Assembly: GCA_028275705.1 (NCBI GenBank)
Contig: JAPWUD010000002.1
Location: 1 to 64,000 of the forward strand
DNA: 64,000 nt
Source: Desulfurococcaceae archaeon
Lineage (GTDB): Archaea; Thermoproteota; Thermoprotei_A; Sulfolobales; Desulfurococcaceae
Direction: 5' to 3'
Below are positions 18,174 through 27,197 of the stretch, one piece after another. How positions within the stretch are numbered: the first letter of the stretch is position 1; each line of letters opens with the position of its first letter. Position numbers and translations under genes: made by a program. The notes under the pieces were generated by a model. That model was not told the DNA's origin and did not search any database. It worked only from the letters and a program-made list of their open reading frames with translations.

Positions 18174-19148
18174 TTATTTCTTCGCGAATAGCCAGCATGC
18201 AACAAAGCGCTCGGGTTCTACTTCTATTAATGTTGGCTCTTGCCTTCTACATTGTTCAGTGGCGAAGGGGCATCTTGGGTGGAATCTACAGCCTGGTGGT
18301 GGATTAATTGGAGAGGGTGGCTCCCCTCTAATGATCATTCTCTCCCTAGACCTGGAGGTTTTAGGGTCGGGTATTGGGACGGATGCTAATAGGAACTTAG
18401 TGTATGGGTGTAGTGGTTTCTCGAATAACTGGTCCGAGGGCCCTATCTCCACGATTTTTCCAAGGTACATTACAGCCATTTTACTACTCATGTACTTGAC
18501 GACGCTTATATCGTGGGATATAAACATGTATGTTAGTGAGAACTTCCTCTGCAGCTCCTTGAGTAGTTCTAGTATTTGTGCTTGGACGGATACGTCTAGA
18601 GATGATGTTGGTTCATCTAGAACTATGAATTTAGGCCTTGTTATAATAGCCCTCAGTATGGCGACTCTTTGCTTCTGCCCACCCGATAATTCATGCGGGT
18701 ATCGATATAAATGTTCTTTTCCAAGGCCTACAAGCTCCATTTGCCTAACTAAGAACTCCTCTTCGTCTCCAACGCTTATCTTATGGAATCTCACGGGTTC
18801 TAGTAGAATGCTCGCAATAGTCATCTTTGGGTCTAGGCTAGTATGGGGGTCTTGAAAGACCATTTGTGCATTTCTCCAATACTCCTTTAGCCACTTACCC
18901 CTTGCCTTTGTAACATCTCTCCCCTCAAAGAATATCTTCCCCGATGTTGGCTCTATTAGTTTCAATACCAATTTACCTAGAGTTGTTTTCCCACAACCAC
19001 TCTCTCCAACAACTCCAAGCGTTTCACCCCTCTTAACGCTAAAATCTACTCCATCAACCGCCCTAACTTTCTTCGTTAATGAACCTCTCACCCTGAAGTA
19101 TTTTTTAAGTGCTTTAACCTCGAGTAAAATATCCATACTCAATTGCAA
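18174..19148 (-). CDS. oppF: oligopeptide ABC transporter ATPase (OppF/DppF type)
   Basis: The 324-residue ATPase has Walker A GESGCGKTTLG, signature LSGGQKQR, Walker B FIVLDEPTSSLD and the C-terminal oligo_HPY extension with the cysteine pattern CRFHPRCPFATEQC typical of peptide transporters. It is the last gene of the opp/dpp operon, with 9 bp between it and the other ATPase. The pair would power import at the cytoplasmic face. The 246-residue ORF on the opposite strand (18115-18855) is its shadow. Confidence 0.93.
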   Translation of the reverse strand: MQLSMDILLEVKALKKYFRVRGSLTKKVRAVDGVDFSVKRGETLGVVGESGCGKTTLGKLVLKLIEPTSGKIFFEGRDVTKARGKWLKEYWRNAQMVFQDPHTSLDPKMTIASILLEPVRFHKISVGDEEEFLVRQMELVGLGKEHLYRYPHELSGGQKQRVAILRAIITRPKFIVLDEPTSSLDVSVQAQILELLKELQRKFSLTYMFISHDISVVKYMSSKMAVMYLGKIVEIGPSDQLFEKPLHPYTKFLLASVPIPDPKTSRSRERMIIRGEPPSPINPPPGCRFHPRCPFATEQCRRQEPTLIEVEPERFVACWLFAKK

Positions 19149-19157
19149 CCACCCCCA

Positions 19158-20210
19158 TTACTTCTTCTCGAGAAGCCAGCAGGCAGCTCCATGTCCATCC
19201 TCAACCTCGATCATTGGCGGCTCTACACGACTACACTTATCAATAGCAAATGGGCATCTAGGCTGGAATCTACAGCCAGGTGGTGGATTAATTAGCGATG
19301 GAACTATTCCCGGTATTGACTCTAGTTTTTCAATTCTCTTCGTGGGGTCGGGCACTGCCCTTAGTAATAACTTAGTGTATGGGTGTTGTGGATTATAGAA
19401 TATTTGCTCGACAGAGCCTTCTTCAACGATTTTACCAGCATACATTACGTACACTCTATCCGCTACATCCGCAACTACGCCTAAATTATGCGTGATTAAT
19501 ATAACACCCATTCTATACCTCTCCTGTAGCTTCCTCATTAAGTCTAGTATTTGAGCTTGTATAGTAACATCTAAGTTAGTAGTTGGCTCATCCGCGATCA
19601 ATAGTCTCGGAGTATTTGATAAACTAATAGCTATTACACTTCTCTGCCTCATTCCACCAGACATTTCATGTGGGTAATTCTTAACCCTCACCTCAGGGCT
19701 TGGTATGAGGACTTGCCTCAGTAAATCAATTGCTTTTTTCAAAGTCTCTTTTTTCACAGCGTTCTTTGAGTGCGCCTTTATCGTCTCATGGATGTGGTAG
19801 CCAATAGTATATAGTGGATCTAGTGAAGATGTTGGATCTTGGAATATATATGCTATTTCATTCCCCCTTATCTGCCTTAAAGTCTCAGGATCTAGTTTTA
19901 GTAAATCTACAACCTGGCCGCTACGCCTTCTAAATAATACACTACCACCCTCAATCCTCCCAGGAGACTCAATCAGCCTTGTAATAGCCCTTGTAGTAAC
20001 TGATTTACCACAGCCAGTTTCACCTACGAGCGATATTGTTTCACCCTCCTTCACGTAGAATGAAACACTCGACACTGCGTGTACAACCCCAGCGTAAGTG
20101 TAGAATTTCACCACGAGGTCTTTCACCCTAAGAATCTCCCCCTCCCCTAGATCAAGCCTCTTCTCCACGATATCACCCACGCTTCTCCTTCTTCTCAAGT
20201 CTATACTCAA
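19158..20210 (-). CDS. oppD: oligopeptide ABC transporter ATPase (OppD/DppD type)
   Basis: This 350-residue ATPase carries Walker A GETGCGKSVTT, signature MSGGMRQR, Walker B LLIADEPTTNLD and the C-terminal CRFQPRCPFAIDKC extension. The GCGKS-V-T form and MSGGM signature are the usual marks of the OppD partner as opposed to OppF. Its start overlaps the end of the permease gene upstream by 38 bp, so the true start may be an internal one closer to LRVKDLVVKF. Confidence 0.93.
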   Translation of the reverse strand: MSIDLRRRRSVGDIVEKRLDLGEGEILRVKDLVVKFYTYAGVVHAVSSVSFYVKEGETISLVGETGCGKSVTTRAITRLIESPGRIEGGSVLFRRRSGQVVDLLKLDPETLRQIRGNEIAYIFQDPTSSLDPLYTIGYHIHETIKAHSKNAVKKETLKKAIDLLRQVLIPSPEVRVKNYPHEMSGGMRQRSVIAISLSNTPRLLIADEPTTNLDVTIQAQILDLMRKLQERYRMGVILITHNLGVVADVADRVYVMYAGKIVEEGSVEQIFYNPQHPYTKLLLRAVPDPTKRIEKLESIPGIVPSLINPPPGCRFQPRCPFAIDKCSRVEPPMIEVEDGHGAACWLLEKK

Positions 20211-21285
20211 TTGCCCTCCTCGTTCTAGGGTCTAAGACGTCTCTTAAAGCATCACCTAGAAGATTCCACCCTAATGCCATAGTTAATAGTACAATGCCTA
20301 AGTATATAACCACGTGGCTACTGCTCTCCGGGAACCAGTACCCAGCCTTTGATATAATAAACCCCAGCTCAGGGACGGGTTCTTGCGGGCCAAGACCTAG
20401 GAAAGAGAGTGCTGCAGCAAATAGAGTTGCTGTTGCAATGTCAAAAGTCATCATTACCAATATAGGTGATATAACATTTGGCAATATGTGTTTAAACAGT
20501 ATACTCCATGTTGATAGACCAGATAGTTTCGCAGCCTCAATGAATGGCATTTCCCTCACGGATAATACACTGCCACGCACTATTCTAGCATAGCCAGGCC
20601 ACCATACAATCACCATGGCTAGCCATATAGATATCAATGCTGCTATTTGAGCATACTCCTTCTCTCTGAGGCCGAATAGTCCGGCGAAGAATGCACGTAG
20701 TAAATCATTTGACTCGAGTAATCCACGTATCCTCTGGGGTAGAATGGATGCAAATGCTATTGCCAGCACCAAGCCTGGGAAAGCTAGGAATATATCGGTG
20801 AGTCTCATTATTACTTCATCAATTAATCCACCCTTATAGCCAGCTATTAAACCAAGTATTATTCCAAGTGGTGCACCAAGTAAGACCACGACTATAGATA
20901 TGACAAATGATATTCTTACACCATAGAGTGACATTGCAAGTAGGTCTCTACCCCACTCATCAGTGCCGAGTAGTGGTGAGCCAGAGCATGAAGGGGGTAG
21001 GCATGGAGGCATGTACCTATATGTCTCGTTAATAACTATTTTATACTCCCAGTATGGCTCCCAAGAAATCATAGGTCCTATAACTGCTAGTATAAATGTT
21101 ATGAAGACTATTAATCCACCAATAACACCTATAGGCGACTTACTATATGCGTACGCCATTAACTCCCATTCACGTATACGCGATGAGTTCTTCTGAATCC
21201 ACCCTCCTGATATTCTCTCCCTCATACCTGCATATATCCATATAAGCTTCTTTAGAAACCTATATATAAACTCCACTTGCACCAC
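20173..21285 (-). CDS. oppC: oligopeptide ABC transporter permease (OppC/DppC type)
   Basis: A 370-residue inner permease. It has one N-terminal membrane segment (PIGVIGGLIVFITFILAVIG), an extracytoplasmic loop ending in GTDEWGRDLLAMSLYG (the classic OppC motif), then five further segments with the EAA loop EAAKLSGLSTWSILFKHILPN near residue 260 that contacts the ATPases. Two of the cysteines lie in the loop (PPCLPPSCSGSP), possibly disulfide-bonded outside. Adjacent to oppB with a 4-bp gap. Confidence 0.92.
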   Translation of the reverse strand: MVQVEFIYRFLKKLIWIYAGMRERISGGWIQKNSSRIREWELMAYAYSKSPIGVIGGLIVFITFILAVIGPMISWEPYWEYKIVINETYRYMPPCLPPSCSGSPLLGTDEWGRDLLAMSLYGVRISFVISIVVVLLGAPLGIILGLIAGYKGGLIDEVIMRLTDIFLAFPGLVLAIAFASILPQRIRGLLESNDLLRAFFAGLFGLREKEYAQIAALISIWLAMVIVWWPGYARIVRGSVLSVREMPFIEAAKLSGLSTWSILFKHILPNVISPILVMMTFDIATATLFAAALSFLGLGPQEPVPELGFIISKAGYWFPESSSHVVIYLGIVLLTMALGWNLLGDALRDVLDPRTRRAIEYRLEKKEKRG

Positions 21286-21289
21286 CCCA

Positions 21290-22348
21290 CTAGTATCGTA
21301 TCCGTGGGTCTATTAACGCATACAGTATGTCTACAACGAGGTTTACTGTAACGTAGACTATAGCCACTAGGAACGTACACGCAATTATTACTGGGAAGTT
21401 AAGCCTCATAATGGCTTCATACATATACCTACCGATCCCGGGTATATTGAAGACTGTCTCAGCTATTATAGCTCCAGATAGTAAACCACCAAAGTTTAAT
21501 CCAAGGACAGTGACAACTGGAACCATTGCGTTTTTAAGTGCATGCTTCCAAACAGATAATCTACGTAACCCCCTAGCCTTCGCATACACTATGAACTCTG
21601 CACTTAAAGCATCAAGCAAGCTATTCCTAACTATTCTAGCAATAAATCCTCCATTCAGTAAACCCAGCGCGAGACCCGGCAAGTACAGTCTTCTAAATGT
21701 ATCACCTACAACGTTGAATTCACCGCACATTATACCTGCAAACATTGGTACCTTTCCGAAGGCTGCTGCAACGTGCCCTATAACGGGTATAGTCTGAGGT
21801 AGCGAAGCAATAGTTATTTTACAATCTAGTGTTGGCTCTGGTATACCAGCTAAGTATGTTGTTCGAATATTGACAAATAAGAGTAGTATTAGGAAGTAGT
21901 ATAGTACGAAGGCTGGTAGAGAGCTCCCCACTAGTGCCATGATCCTTACAGCGAAGTCCAATGGCGTATCCTTAAATACAGCTGCGAGAAGACCTAGAGG
22001 AATTCCTATTGCTACAAGAAATAGAAAGCCTATTATTGCAACCTCTACTGTAACACCGAATCTCTCTGATATTTCATCAAAGACATTTCTATGTCTAACA
22101 GGATCTTCCAATTGACCTGTAAGTAGCTCCTGCATGAGGAATGTGAATTGCTCATACCAGGGAGCATTAAATTTATACTTTGCCTTAATCTGCTCTAGTG
22201 TCTGGGGGTTCATCAACTTCTCTCCAACCCAGGCTCTTACAGGGTCTGTTGGTATTGCATAAGCAATGAGATACGTTACAAGCAGTACACCGAGTAGGGT
22301 TGGAATAAACGTTATTAATCTCCTAGCAATGAATGAACCTAACCCCAC
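21290..22348 (-). CDS. oppB: oligopeptide ABC transporter permease (OppB/DppB type)
   Basis: The 352-residue permease begins with the usual FIARRLITFIPTLLGVLLVTYL first helix, followed by a large external loop and five more membrane segments. The EAA loop reads VYAKARGLRRLSVWKHALKNA near residue 240. A Cys-containing external insert (around TLDCKITI and MCGEFN) is longer than in many bacterial homologues. It is the second gene of the operon, 88 bp after the binding protein. Confidence 0.92.
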   Translation of the reverse strand: MGLGSFIARRLITFIPTLLGVLLVTYLIAYAIPTDPVRAWVGEKLMNPQTLEQIKAKYKFNAPWYEQFTFLMQELLTGQLEDPVRHRNVFDEISERFGVTVEVAIIGFLFLVAIGIPLGLLAAVFKDTPLDFAVRIMALVGSSLPAFVLYYFLILLLFVNIRTTYLAGIPEPTLDCKITIASLPQTIPVIGHVAAAFGKVPMFAGIMCGEFNVVGDTFRRLYLPGLALGLLNGGFIARIVRNSLLDALSAEFIVYAKARGLRRLSVWKHALKNAMVPVVTVLGLNFGGLLSGAIIAETVFNIPGIGRYMYEAIMRLNFPVIIACTFLVAIVYVTVNLVVDILYALIDPRIRY

Positions 22349-22436
22349 TCTCCAATCACCCCTTTAGAATACTAAGTAGATGGGATTATAAAGTAGTTAG
22401 AGGGATGTAGGTGGGGAAAATAAAAAAGATTCTGGT

Positions 22437-24689
22437 TTATGGCTTGGGCTTATAACCGTATAGTTGCTCCCACAGAGTTGCATTCCAGTAGTATGGATTG
22501 ATCTTCAGTATTATGTAAGCATCCTCCTTGTAGTCGGCTACATAGTATGGACCCGTCGATATAGGGTAGTCTTTCAACTTCTTATAAGTCTCGTCTTCTT
22601 CTCCCTCTATTACATATTTAGCCCATGCGGATGGATTCTTGCCATTATTTGAATCAGTAATTGCCGCCTGGTATTTGTCTCCGAGAGCATACTCCATTGA
22701 TATTACACTAGCTACACCAGTTGTCAATATGTGCAGTATTGGCGTGTATGGGAACTTTAGCTTTAATTTAACTACTCCCGCTGTTGTACCAGTGTAGTTA
22801 AATACACCCAGGAGCTCCTTCATAGACTTTACTTCTTTAGAGGCACCGTGGTAGACTGCTACTAGTCCCTGTGATAGTATTTGTTCAAACTCAGACTCGC
22901 TGAGCACCTGGGATGCGTTTACATCTATGAAGCTATCTATCATCCACTGAGGGCCTCCCGGTAGATTAACTCTCACTGCTCTCCACAGAGTGAATAATAC
23001 ATCTGTTGCGTCAATGGGATAAGTCTTTTTGTTCCATGGATCATACGCTACCACACCTCCACGAATGACTAAATACAACTCATCTCCAGCCTTGTTGAAA
23101 GCCCAGGCTACTGCAAGCTCTGGCTCTGGCTCTATGTTCTCGTAGTAGTATGTTATTGGCTTTGAGTATATTTGGTCAAAGATCTCCCAGCCAAAGCTCT
23201 CATAGCTCTTAGCGGCATCGAATGTGTCTGGCCAGCCGATAGTGGCTATAACCATGGTCTTAGGATCGTTCTTTATACCCTGCACACCAGTATCCGCTAC
23301 GGGGGCATTGGGGTCTTCGTAGACTAAGTCATATCTAGCAAACTTTGTAAGTGGATAGTACATATTGAGTACCCAACTACCATACTCTCTACCAGTTAAT
23401 GCCTGACCCATCATTATCATTGGGGCCTCATTATTGAACACTATTACAGCCGCGTTAATTATAGCTTCCCTAACCTTAGGGTCAAGTACTCTCTGAGATA
23501 GCTTACACAGTGCACTCACCGGAACATCTTTCCAACCTGGAGAACCAATAGTTACTTGTGCAATGGGGTTTTCCCAATTCTTCTTTGTTTCCTCCTCGTC
23601 TAATACGTATCCAACTACAAGTAGTGGCTTGTTCGTTGGGCCGCTATATGTTGCGCCAGTTCCCTGCGGGCCTATGACAACTATGTAGTTCGGGGTGTCA
23701 ACGTATCTCTCTACCTTAGATAGGTATTTCCCAACGTCGCCAGGTGCCACGTTCTCCCAGTATTTGAGGTCAGTGAACTCTGCGCCACCCCACACGAATG
23801 GCATTAAGTAGTTATCTGGGTCTAGGTAGTCTGGTATCCACCCAAGTAAGCCAACATCGAAGTTGAAGTGGTCCATTTTATCTAGGTATTCAGGCCAGCT
23901 TAGTGCTTGAACAATTACATTGAATCCTAATCTAGCCCACTCGTTTTGAACTAGTGCAGCTATTTGTGCTCTAGCAGTGTTTCCAATGTTGTAGTATATT
24001 GTTATTGTGTATTTTGATGGGTCGAAGCCTCTTTCAGCTTTCAATTTATTGATTATCTCCTGTGCTTTTGTTCTATTATACTCGTACTTTACGATTCCAT
24101 ACTCGGTGTAGCCCATCATGCCTTTGGGTACAATAGTGTATAGTCTTGTGTATAGACCTCCGAATACAGAGGTTAATATTGTGTCGTAGGGAACAGCCCA
24201 CGCTAGTGCTTGCCTAACCTCGGGTATATTGAATGGCTCTCTCATAGTGTTCAATATAATGTGCTGAATCGTCAATCTAGGCTTTGACGGATCTGGCTCT
24301 AAGACTAAGTAGAAGTTTCCAACGGGGGTTCCATTTAGATCCTTCCACCTAGATGGAGTGACCACAGCGATGTCCGCTACTCCTGCTTTGAATAATTGAA
24401 TTCTAGTCATTTCTTCATTTGATATGATGTAAAGTATTGTCTCATGGAGGCTATATCGTGGAGCGGGAGGCGTAGTTGGAGTAGTGGGTGTTGTAGGTGT
24501 GGTGGGGGTAGTTGGAGTCGTAGGAGTGGTCGGAGTGGTTGGTGTTGTAGGAGTTGTTGGAGTAGTGGGAGTAGTGGTTGCTGGAGGAGGCGCAGGTGGA
24601 CGTTGTAGTATTATTACACCTGCAACAATGGCAATAATTACAATTATTATTCCTATTAATGCTATTGTACGAGTAGCTACGGCCTTCAT
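22437..24689 (-). CDS. oppA: ABC transporter substrate-binding protein, family 5, membrane-anchored
   Basis: The 750-residue solute-binding protein starts with a hydrophobic anchor (residues 9-28, ALIGIIIVIIAIVAGVIIL) with no lipobox Cys, so it is probably held by an uncleaved signal-anchor. A Thr-Thr-Pro repeat linker covers about residues 38-75, then a family 5 peptide-binding domain follows (VRQALAWAVPYDTI, GFNVIVQALSWPEYLDKMD). In crenarchaeal surface proteins such Thr/Pro linkers are likely O-glycosylated spacers. It is first in the operon and has its own TATA box. Length is greater than the 500-600 residues of bacterial OppA. Confidence 0.92.
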   Translation of the reverse strand: MKAVATRTIALIGIIIVIIAIVAGVIILQRPPAPPPATTTPTTPTTPTTPTTPTTPTTPTTPTTPTTPTTPTTPPAPRYSLHETILYIISNEEMTRIQLFKAGVADIAVVTPSRWKDLNGTPVGNFYLVLEPDPSKPRLTIQHIILNTMREPFNIPEVRQALAWAVPYDTILTSVFGGLYTRLYTIVPKGMMGYTEYGIVKYEYNRTKAQEIINKLKAERGFDPSKYTITIYYNIGNTARAQIAALVQNEWARLGFNVIVQALSWPEYLDKMDHFNFDVGLLGWIPDYLDPDNYLMPFVWGGAEFTDLKYWENVAPGDVGKYLSKVERYVDTPNYIVVIGPQGTGATYSGPTNKPLLVVGYVLDEEETKKNWENPIAQVTIGSPGWKDVPVSALCKLSQRVLDPKVREAIINAAVIVFNNEAPMIMMGQALTGREYGSWVLNMYYPLTKFARYDLVYEDPNAPVADTGVQGIKNDPKTMVIATIGWPDTFDAAKSYESFGWEIFDQIYSKPITYYYENIEPEPELAVAWAFNKAGDELYLVIRGGVVAYDPWNKKTYPIDATDVLFTLWRAVRVNLPGGPQWMIDSFIDVNASQVLSESEFEQILSQGLVAVYHGASKEVKSMKELLGVFNYTGTTAGVVKLKLKFPYTPILHILTTGVASVISMEYALGDKYQAAITDSNNGKNPSAWAKYVIEGEEDETYKKLKDYPISTGPYYVADYKEDAYIILKINPYYWNATLWEQLYGYKPKP
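24472..24579 (-). repeat. 9-bp coding repeat encoding (Thr-Thr-Pro)n linker
   Basis: Twelve 9-bp units, eleven of them complete Thr-Thr-Pro codon triplets, lie in tandem inside the binding-protein gene. The units differ from each other mostly at wobble positions while the encoded TTP pattern is unbroken, suggesting selection at the protein level over an old array rather than a recent slippage expansion. Two low-complexity shadow ORFs (24451-24702 minus and 24484-24711 plus) arise only from this tract. Confidence 0.9.
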
Positions 24690-24722
24690 ACGGATTACCC
24701 ATTTATTTTAACTCTACTACAG

Positions 24723-24735
24723 ATTTATAAATATA
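24723..24735 (-). promoter_or_regulatory. putative TATA box of the opp operon
   Basis: ATATTTATAAATCT on the minus strand is centred about 38 bp upstream of the binding-protein ATG, which predicts a leader of roughly 10 nt. It is one of the strongest TATA matches in the window. The remainder of the 24690-25050 gap has another TATA-like ACTTATAAGC near 24787 but no ORF or repeat that I can recognise. Confidence 0.55.
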
Positions 24736-25050
24736 TCTGCAACTCTACCGTTTAAAGATCAACGTGGTTTAATTACACTGAATACTTATAAGCTCTATTC
24801 TAAACTCCCAGCGGGTTATTCGTGAAGATAGCACGGTGTCTTTTCGGAGTGCATGATACATTTAGTACTATATTGAAAAAGAAAACATAGAGTCCACGCC
24901 TGTATTACGTAGAATAACCTCTAACGGGTATTTAGGGAATGGCTTACCTTCGCAATATGTGAAAGGAGATTAGGAAATTTCGCGGAGCCATTTGGGGTGC
25001 GTTTAGTGAACTATACTTTTACCTGCTATAGGATGATTAAAAATATGTCT

Positions 25051-25702
25051 TTAAATAAGTGTTGTTTGCCATAGGTTTTCTAGTAGACCTTGTATTTTAA
25101 GTACATCAGCATTTTTCTCCCTAATTGTCTTCAGGTGTTGCCAGTCTTCAGTGGTTAATGGCTCAACTGTAGTCTCGCTTCTGAGTTTTCTATATAGGCT
25201 TACTGTTTCATTGTAACCCTTCTCATTTAATGGAATTGTAATGAATGTGTGGTAGGATAGTGTTGTCCTAAAAGCCCGTGGTATTTCAATTGTTAAGTGT
25301 AGTATTATGAAGTCTTCACCCGATTTTGCCCCTGAATTGTAGAATACTTTCTTGGCTAGCGCGTAGAATAGCGTAGTTGGTGTAAATAATGCTAGTGAAA
25401 TAGCCTTAATATAGTCTCCTATTTTAATGGTTGCCTTCATGCTTAATTCGTCTAGAACAGCTTTCGCGCGATCTCTATCCAACTCCTCGAATTTATACCC
25501 GTGGTCAATGAGTATCTTCAAAAATGGCTTTCTACTTAGAAGTCCTAGACCATGTTTCTTCTTTAATTCACTAAAGAACTTGTCGTTTGTAAAGACAATA
25601 TATGGTCTATACCCCTCCGAGTTCGTGGTTTACACCAATACTACAGCCAATACAGTCCTTAATAAACCTAACTCTTTCATGATTGATCTTAAAGAGTTTC
25701 AT
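25051..25702 (-). pseudogene. unknown protein gene with frameshift
   Basis: The track ORF (25051-25521) is only the 3' part. Upstream the same frame stays open through PYIVFTNDKFFSELKKKHGLGLL and PFLKILIDHGYKFEEL, while a proper start, ATG 25702 (MKLFKINHERVRFIKDCIGCSIGVN), lies in another frame that ends at a TAG near 25616. Joining them across a shift near 25625 would give a protein of about 215 residues. I do not recognise the family. The middle is basic and helical, and the C-terminus has PLTTEDWQHLKTIREKNADVL. Located in the accessory stretch between the opp operon and the long hairpin. Confidence 0.55.
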
Positions 25703-25859
25703 TGATTTAACTATAGTCTCAGCACTAAATGTTGTAAGTTGTATTGCAAAGCAATAATTTACTCTTTTTAACTATTTAATGAAGTTGTTATGGAGTAAGC
25801 GTATGGATCTCTTATTTACTTAAAGTCACCTCTCCTAACACTTACTATTCACGTAGACA

Positions 25860-26522
25860 ATGTATTATGGAGTCTTGTTATTTATCAGCATCTTCAATGT
25901 GAATCCTCAATGTGGGGTTTTATTGGGTTGCACACTGTTTTCACTGCTTAGAGCTAATCGTGGTAATGGCGATCTCTCGGATCTTAGGAAAAAAGTTGAA
26001 GAGCTTAGTGTTGAGCTAAAAGACGTGAAGAAAATAACTAGTGATCTAAGTGAGAAAATAGATAAGCTTGCAAATTCCCTAAACGATCTATCTAGAGAAG
26101 TGGGGAAGCTAGGCGAGGTAGTGGGTTTTATGATTGAAGATGTTGCTCGAACAATGCTACCACTATGGCTGGGTAGATACATGGGGGTTAAAGTAGATAG
26201 CCTCAATAGGGCATTCTTCGAGGTTGACGGGAAGACAGTTGAGGTAGATCTCTACGGGGAGGGTTTTGACGAGAAGGGTTTGGGTAAAGTAATTGTCATA
26301 GGTGAGGTCAAGTCGAGAATTCACGGTGTTGATGTAAAGTCATTCCATGAAAAGGCATTAAGGCTCCTAAAGGAATTTAAAAACCCATCTACATACATAT
26401 TAGTGTTATTCGGGCTTTACACACACCCAACAGCAGAAGCAGAGGCATTACGCAGAGGAGTAATAATTGTCACCCCATACAATAGTATTCAGGGAGCAGC
26501 GAAGACGAACAATACATTGTAA
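25860..26522 (+). CDS. coiled-coil protein with PD-(D/E)XK-like nuclease domain
   Basis: The product is up to 220 residues. From about residue 40 a long coiled coil runs through DLRKKVEELSVELKDVKKI to about 95. A compact alpha/beta domain then contains VEVDLYGEGF and VIVIGEVKSRI, the spacing expected of a PD-(D/E)XK nuclease core (E-V-D ... G-E-V-K). Such coiled-coil plus nuclease-fold proteins are common, poorly understood accessory proteins in crenarchaea. The first 35 residues look unlike the family and the true start may be downstream. Not a known CRISPR protein as far as I can tell. Confidence 0.55.
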   Translation: MYYGVLLFISIFNVNPQCGVLLGCTLFSLLRANRGNGDLSDLRKKVEELSVELKDVKKITSDLSEKIDKLANSLNDLSREVGKLGEVVGFMIEDVARTMLPLWLGRYMGVKVDSLNRAFFEVDGKTVEVDLYGEGFDEKGLGKVIVIGEVKSRIHGVDVKSFHEKALRLLKEFKNPSTYILVLFGLYTHPTAEAEALRRGVIIVTPYNSIQGAAKTNNTL

Positions 26523-26650
26523 TACAATCACCATTCTATTAGAATGTATTACTTGAACAATAATAATACAAAAATATAGATAAAAATACCCATGAGAAAA
26601 TCCCGTATTACAAAACATTACCTTTAAATATGAACAAGTGAGAAAATAAA

Positions 26651-26839
26651 AATGGTGTACCGGGTCCCAGACCCAATCTGTAGGTGCCGGGTACAAGCAG
26701 CTCCGTAAGCTTGTAGCCGGGTTCCATACGGGTACCCAACTCGGGAAACCGAGTTGGATACCTGTGTGGTCCCGGTTGCACGCTTACAGGGTTGCTTGTA
26801 CCTAGTACCTACAGATAGGGGATAACCTGGTACACCGTT
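26651..26839 (+). ncRNA. long GNRA-capped hairpin, candidate structured RNA
   Basis: The 189-nt segment folds back on itself almost end to end. Outer arms GGTGTACCGGG/CCTGGTACACC are followed by ATCTGTAGGT/ACCTACAGAT, CCGTAAGC/GCTTACAGG and CCAACTCGG/CCGAGTTGG, closed by a GAAA tetraloop at 26745-26748. By hand I count roughly eleven G-U pairs but only about three A-C oppositions in the stem when read as plus-strand RNA, plus one internal loop near 26666-26676 and few other mismatches. That skew favours a plus-strand RNA over a simple DNA palindrome. It does not match SRP RNA, RNase P RNA or tRNA. Mobile-element palindrome is the main alternative. Confidence 0.6.
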
Positions 26840-26883
26840 CTAATTTCTATTGCCTTATTGCTTTTACTTATAGTAATTAACCG

Positions 26884-26926
26884 CTTTACAACTGAAAGCT
26901 TCGCCTTTCAAGGCGGGGAGGAGGTC
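26884..26926 (+). mobile_element. IS200/IS605-like right-end motif (relic)
   Basis: The plus strand reads TTTACAACTGAAAGCTTCG then CCTTTCAAGGCGGGGAGGAGGTC: a CCTT-AAGG hairpin followed by GGGGAGGAGG. This is the classic look of the right end (and omega-RNA 3' end) of archaeal IS605-family transposons. It shares its core with the minus-strand copy at 511-552. No tnpB is found nearby; the long hairpin ends 45 bp upstream, so the two could belong to one non-autonomous palindrome-associated element. Confidence 0.45.
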
Positions 26927-27197
26927 GGACTTAGCTATAAAGGAATCCCAGTTGATTCTAGTAGTTTCTCTAGATTTTAAGATTAGATACTACTATGCCT
27001 GTGCCGACTAGGATTCTCCTGTGATCGTGATGGCAGGTGATCAAAAAGGCTTCCCGAAAACTCAGCGTGCACACTTAGCTGCGTTTAGAGAAAGCTTTGA
27101 TGCCAAAGCATCTTACATGTGTCTTTAAATAATCATATCACACATTTTTACCCGGGATCGTAGTTTGCAGTAAAAATTTATAACCCCCGCTACATTA

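Larger units (their letters stand above)
26523..27197. other. non-coding interval holding a long hairpin and an IS605-like end
   Basis: This 675-bp interval has no supportable protein gene. It holds the hairpin at 26651-26839 and the transposon-like end at 26884-26926. From about 26930 to 27140 there is further GC-richer sequence with short inverted repeats (GATCGTGATGGCAGGTGATC near 27020 and GCTTTGATGCCAAAGC near 27093) that could be part of the same element or another small RNA. A TATA-like TTTATAA at about 27177 precedes the next gene. Confidence 0.5.

Noticed and set aside
18115-18855. 246-residue plus-strand ORF
   Set aside because: Antisense shadow of oppF, which has all ATPase motifs.
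24451-24711. Low-complexity Gly-Val and Asn-Tyr-Ser ORFs
   Set aside because: Generated by the 9-bp repeat of the oppA linker read in other frames.
26651-26839. Long hairpin as SRP (7S) RNA or RNase P RNA
   Set aside because: The conserved SRP helix 8 asymmetric loop with its GGAA tetraloop context, and the RNase P core motifs, are absent; it is a single uninterrupted stem.
26930-27140. C/D box small RNA candidate near CGTGATGG
   Set aside because: A C-box-like sequence is present but no D box at suitable spacing was found.
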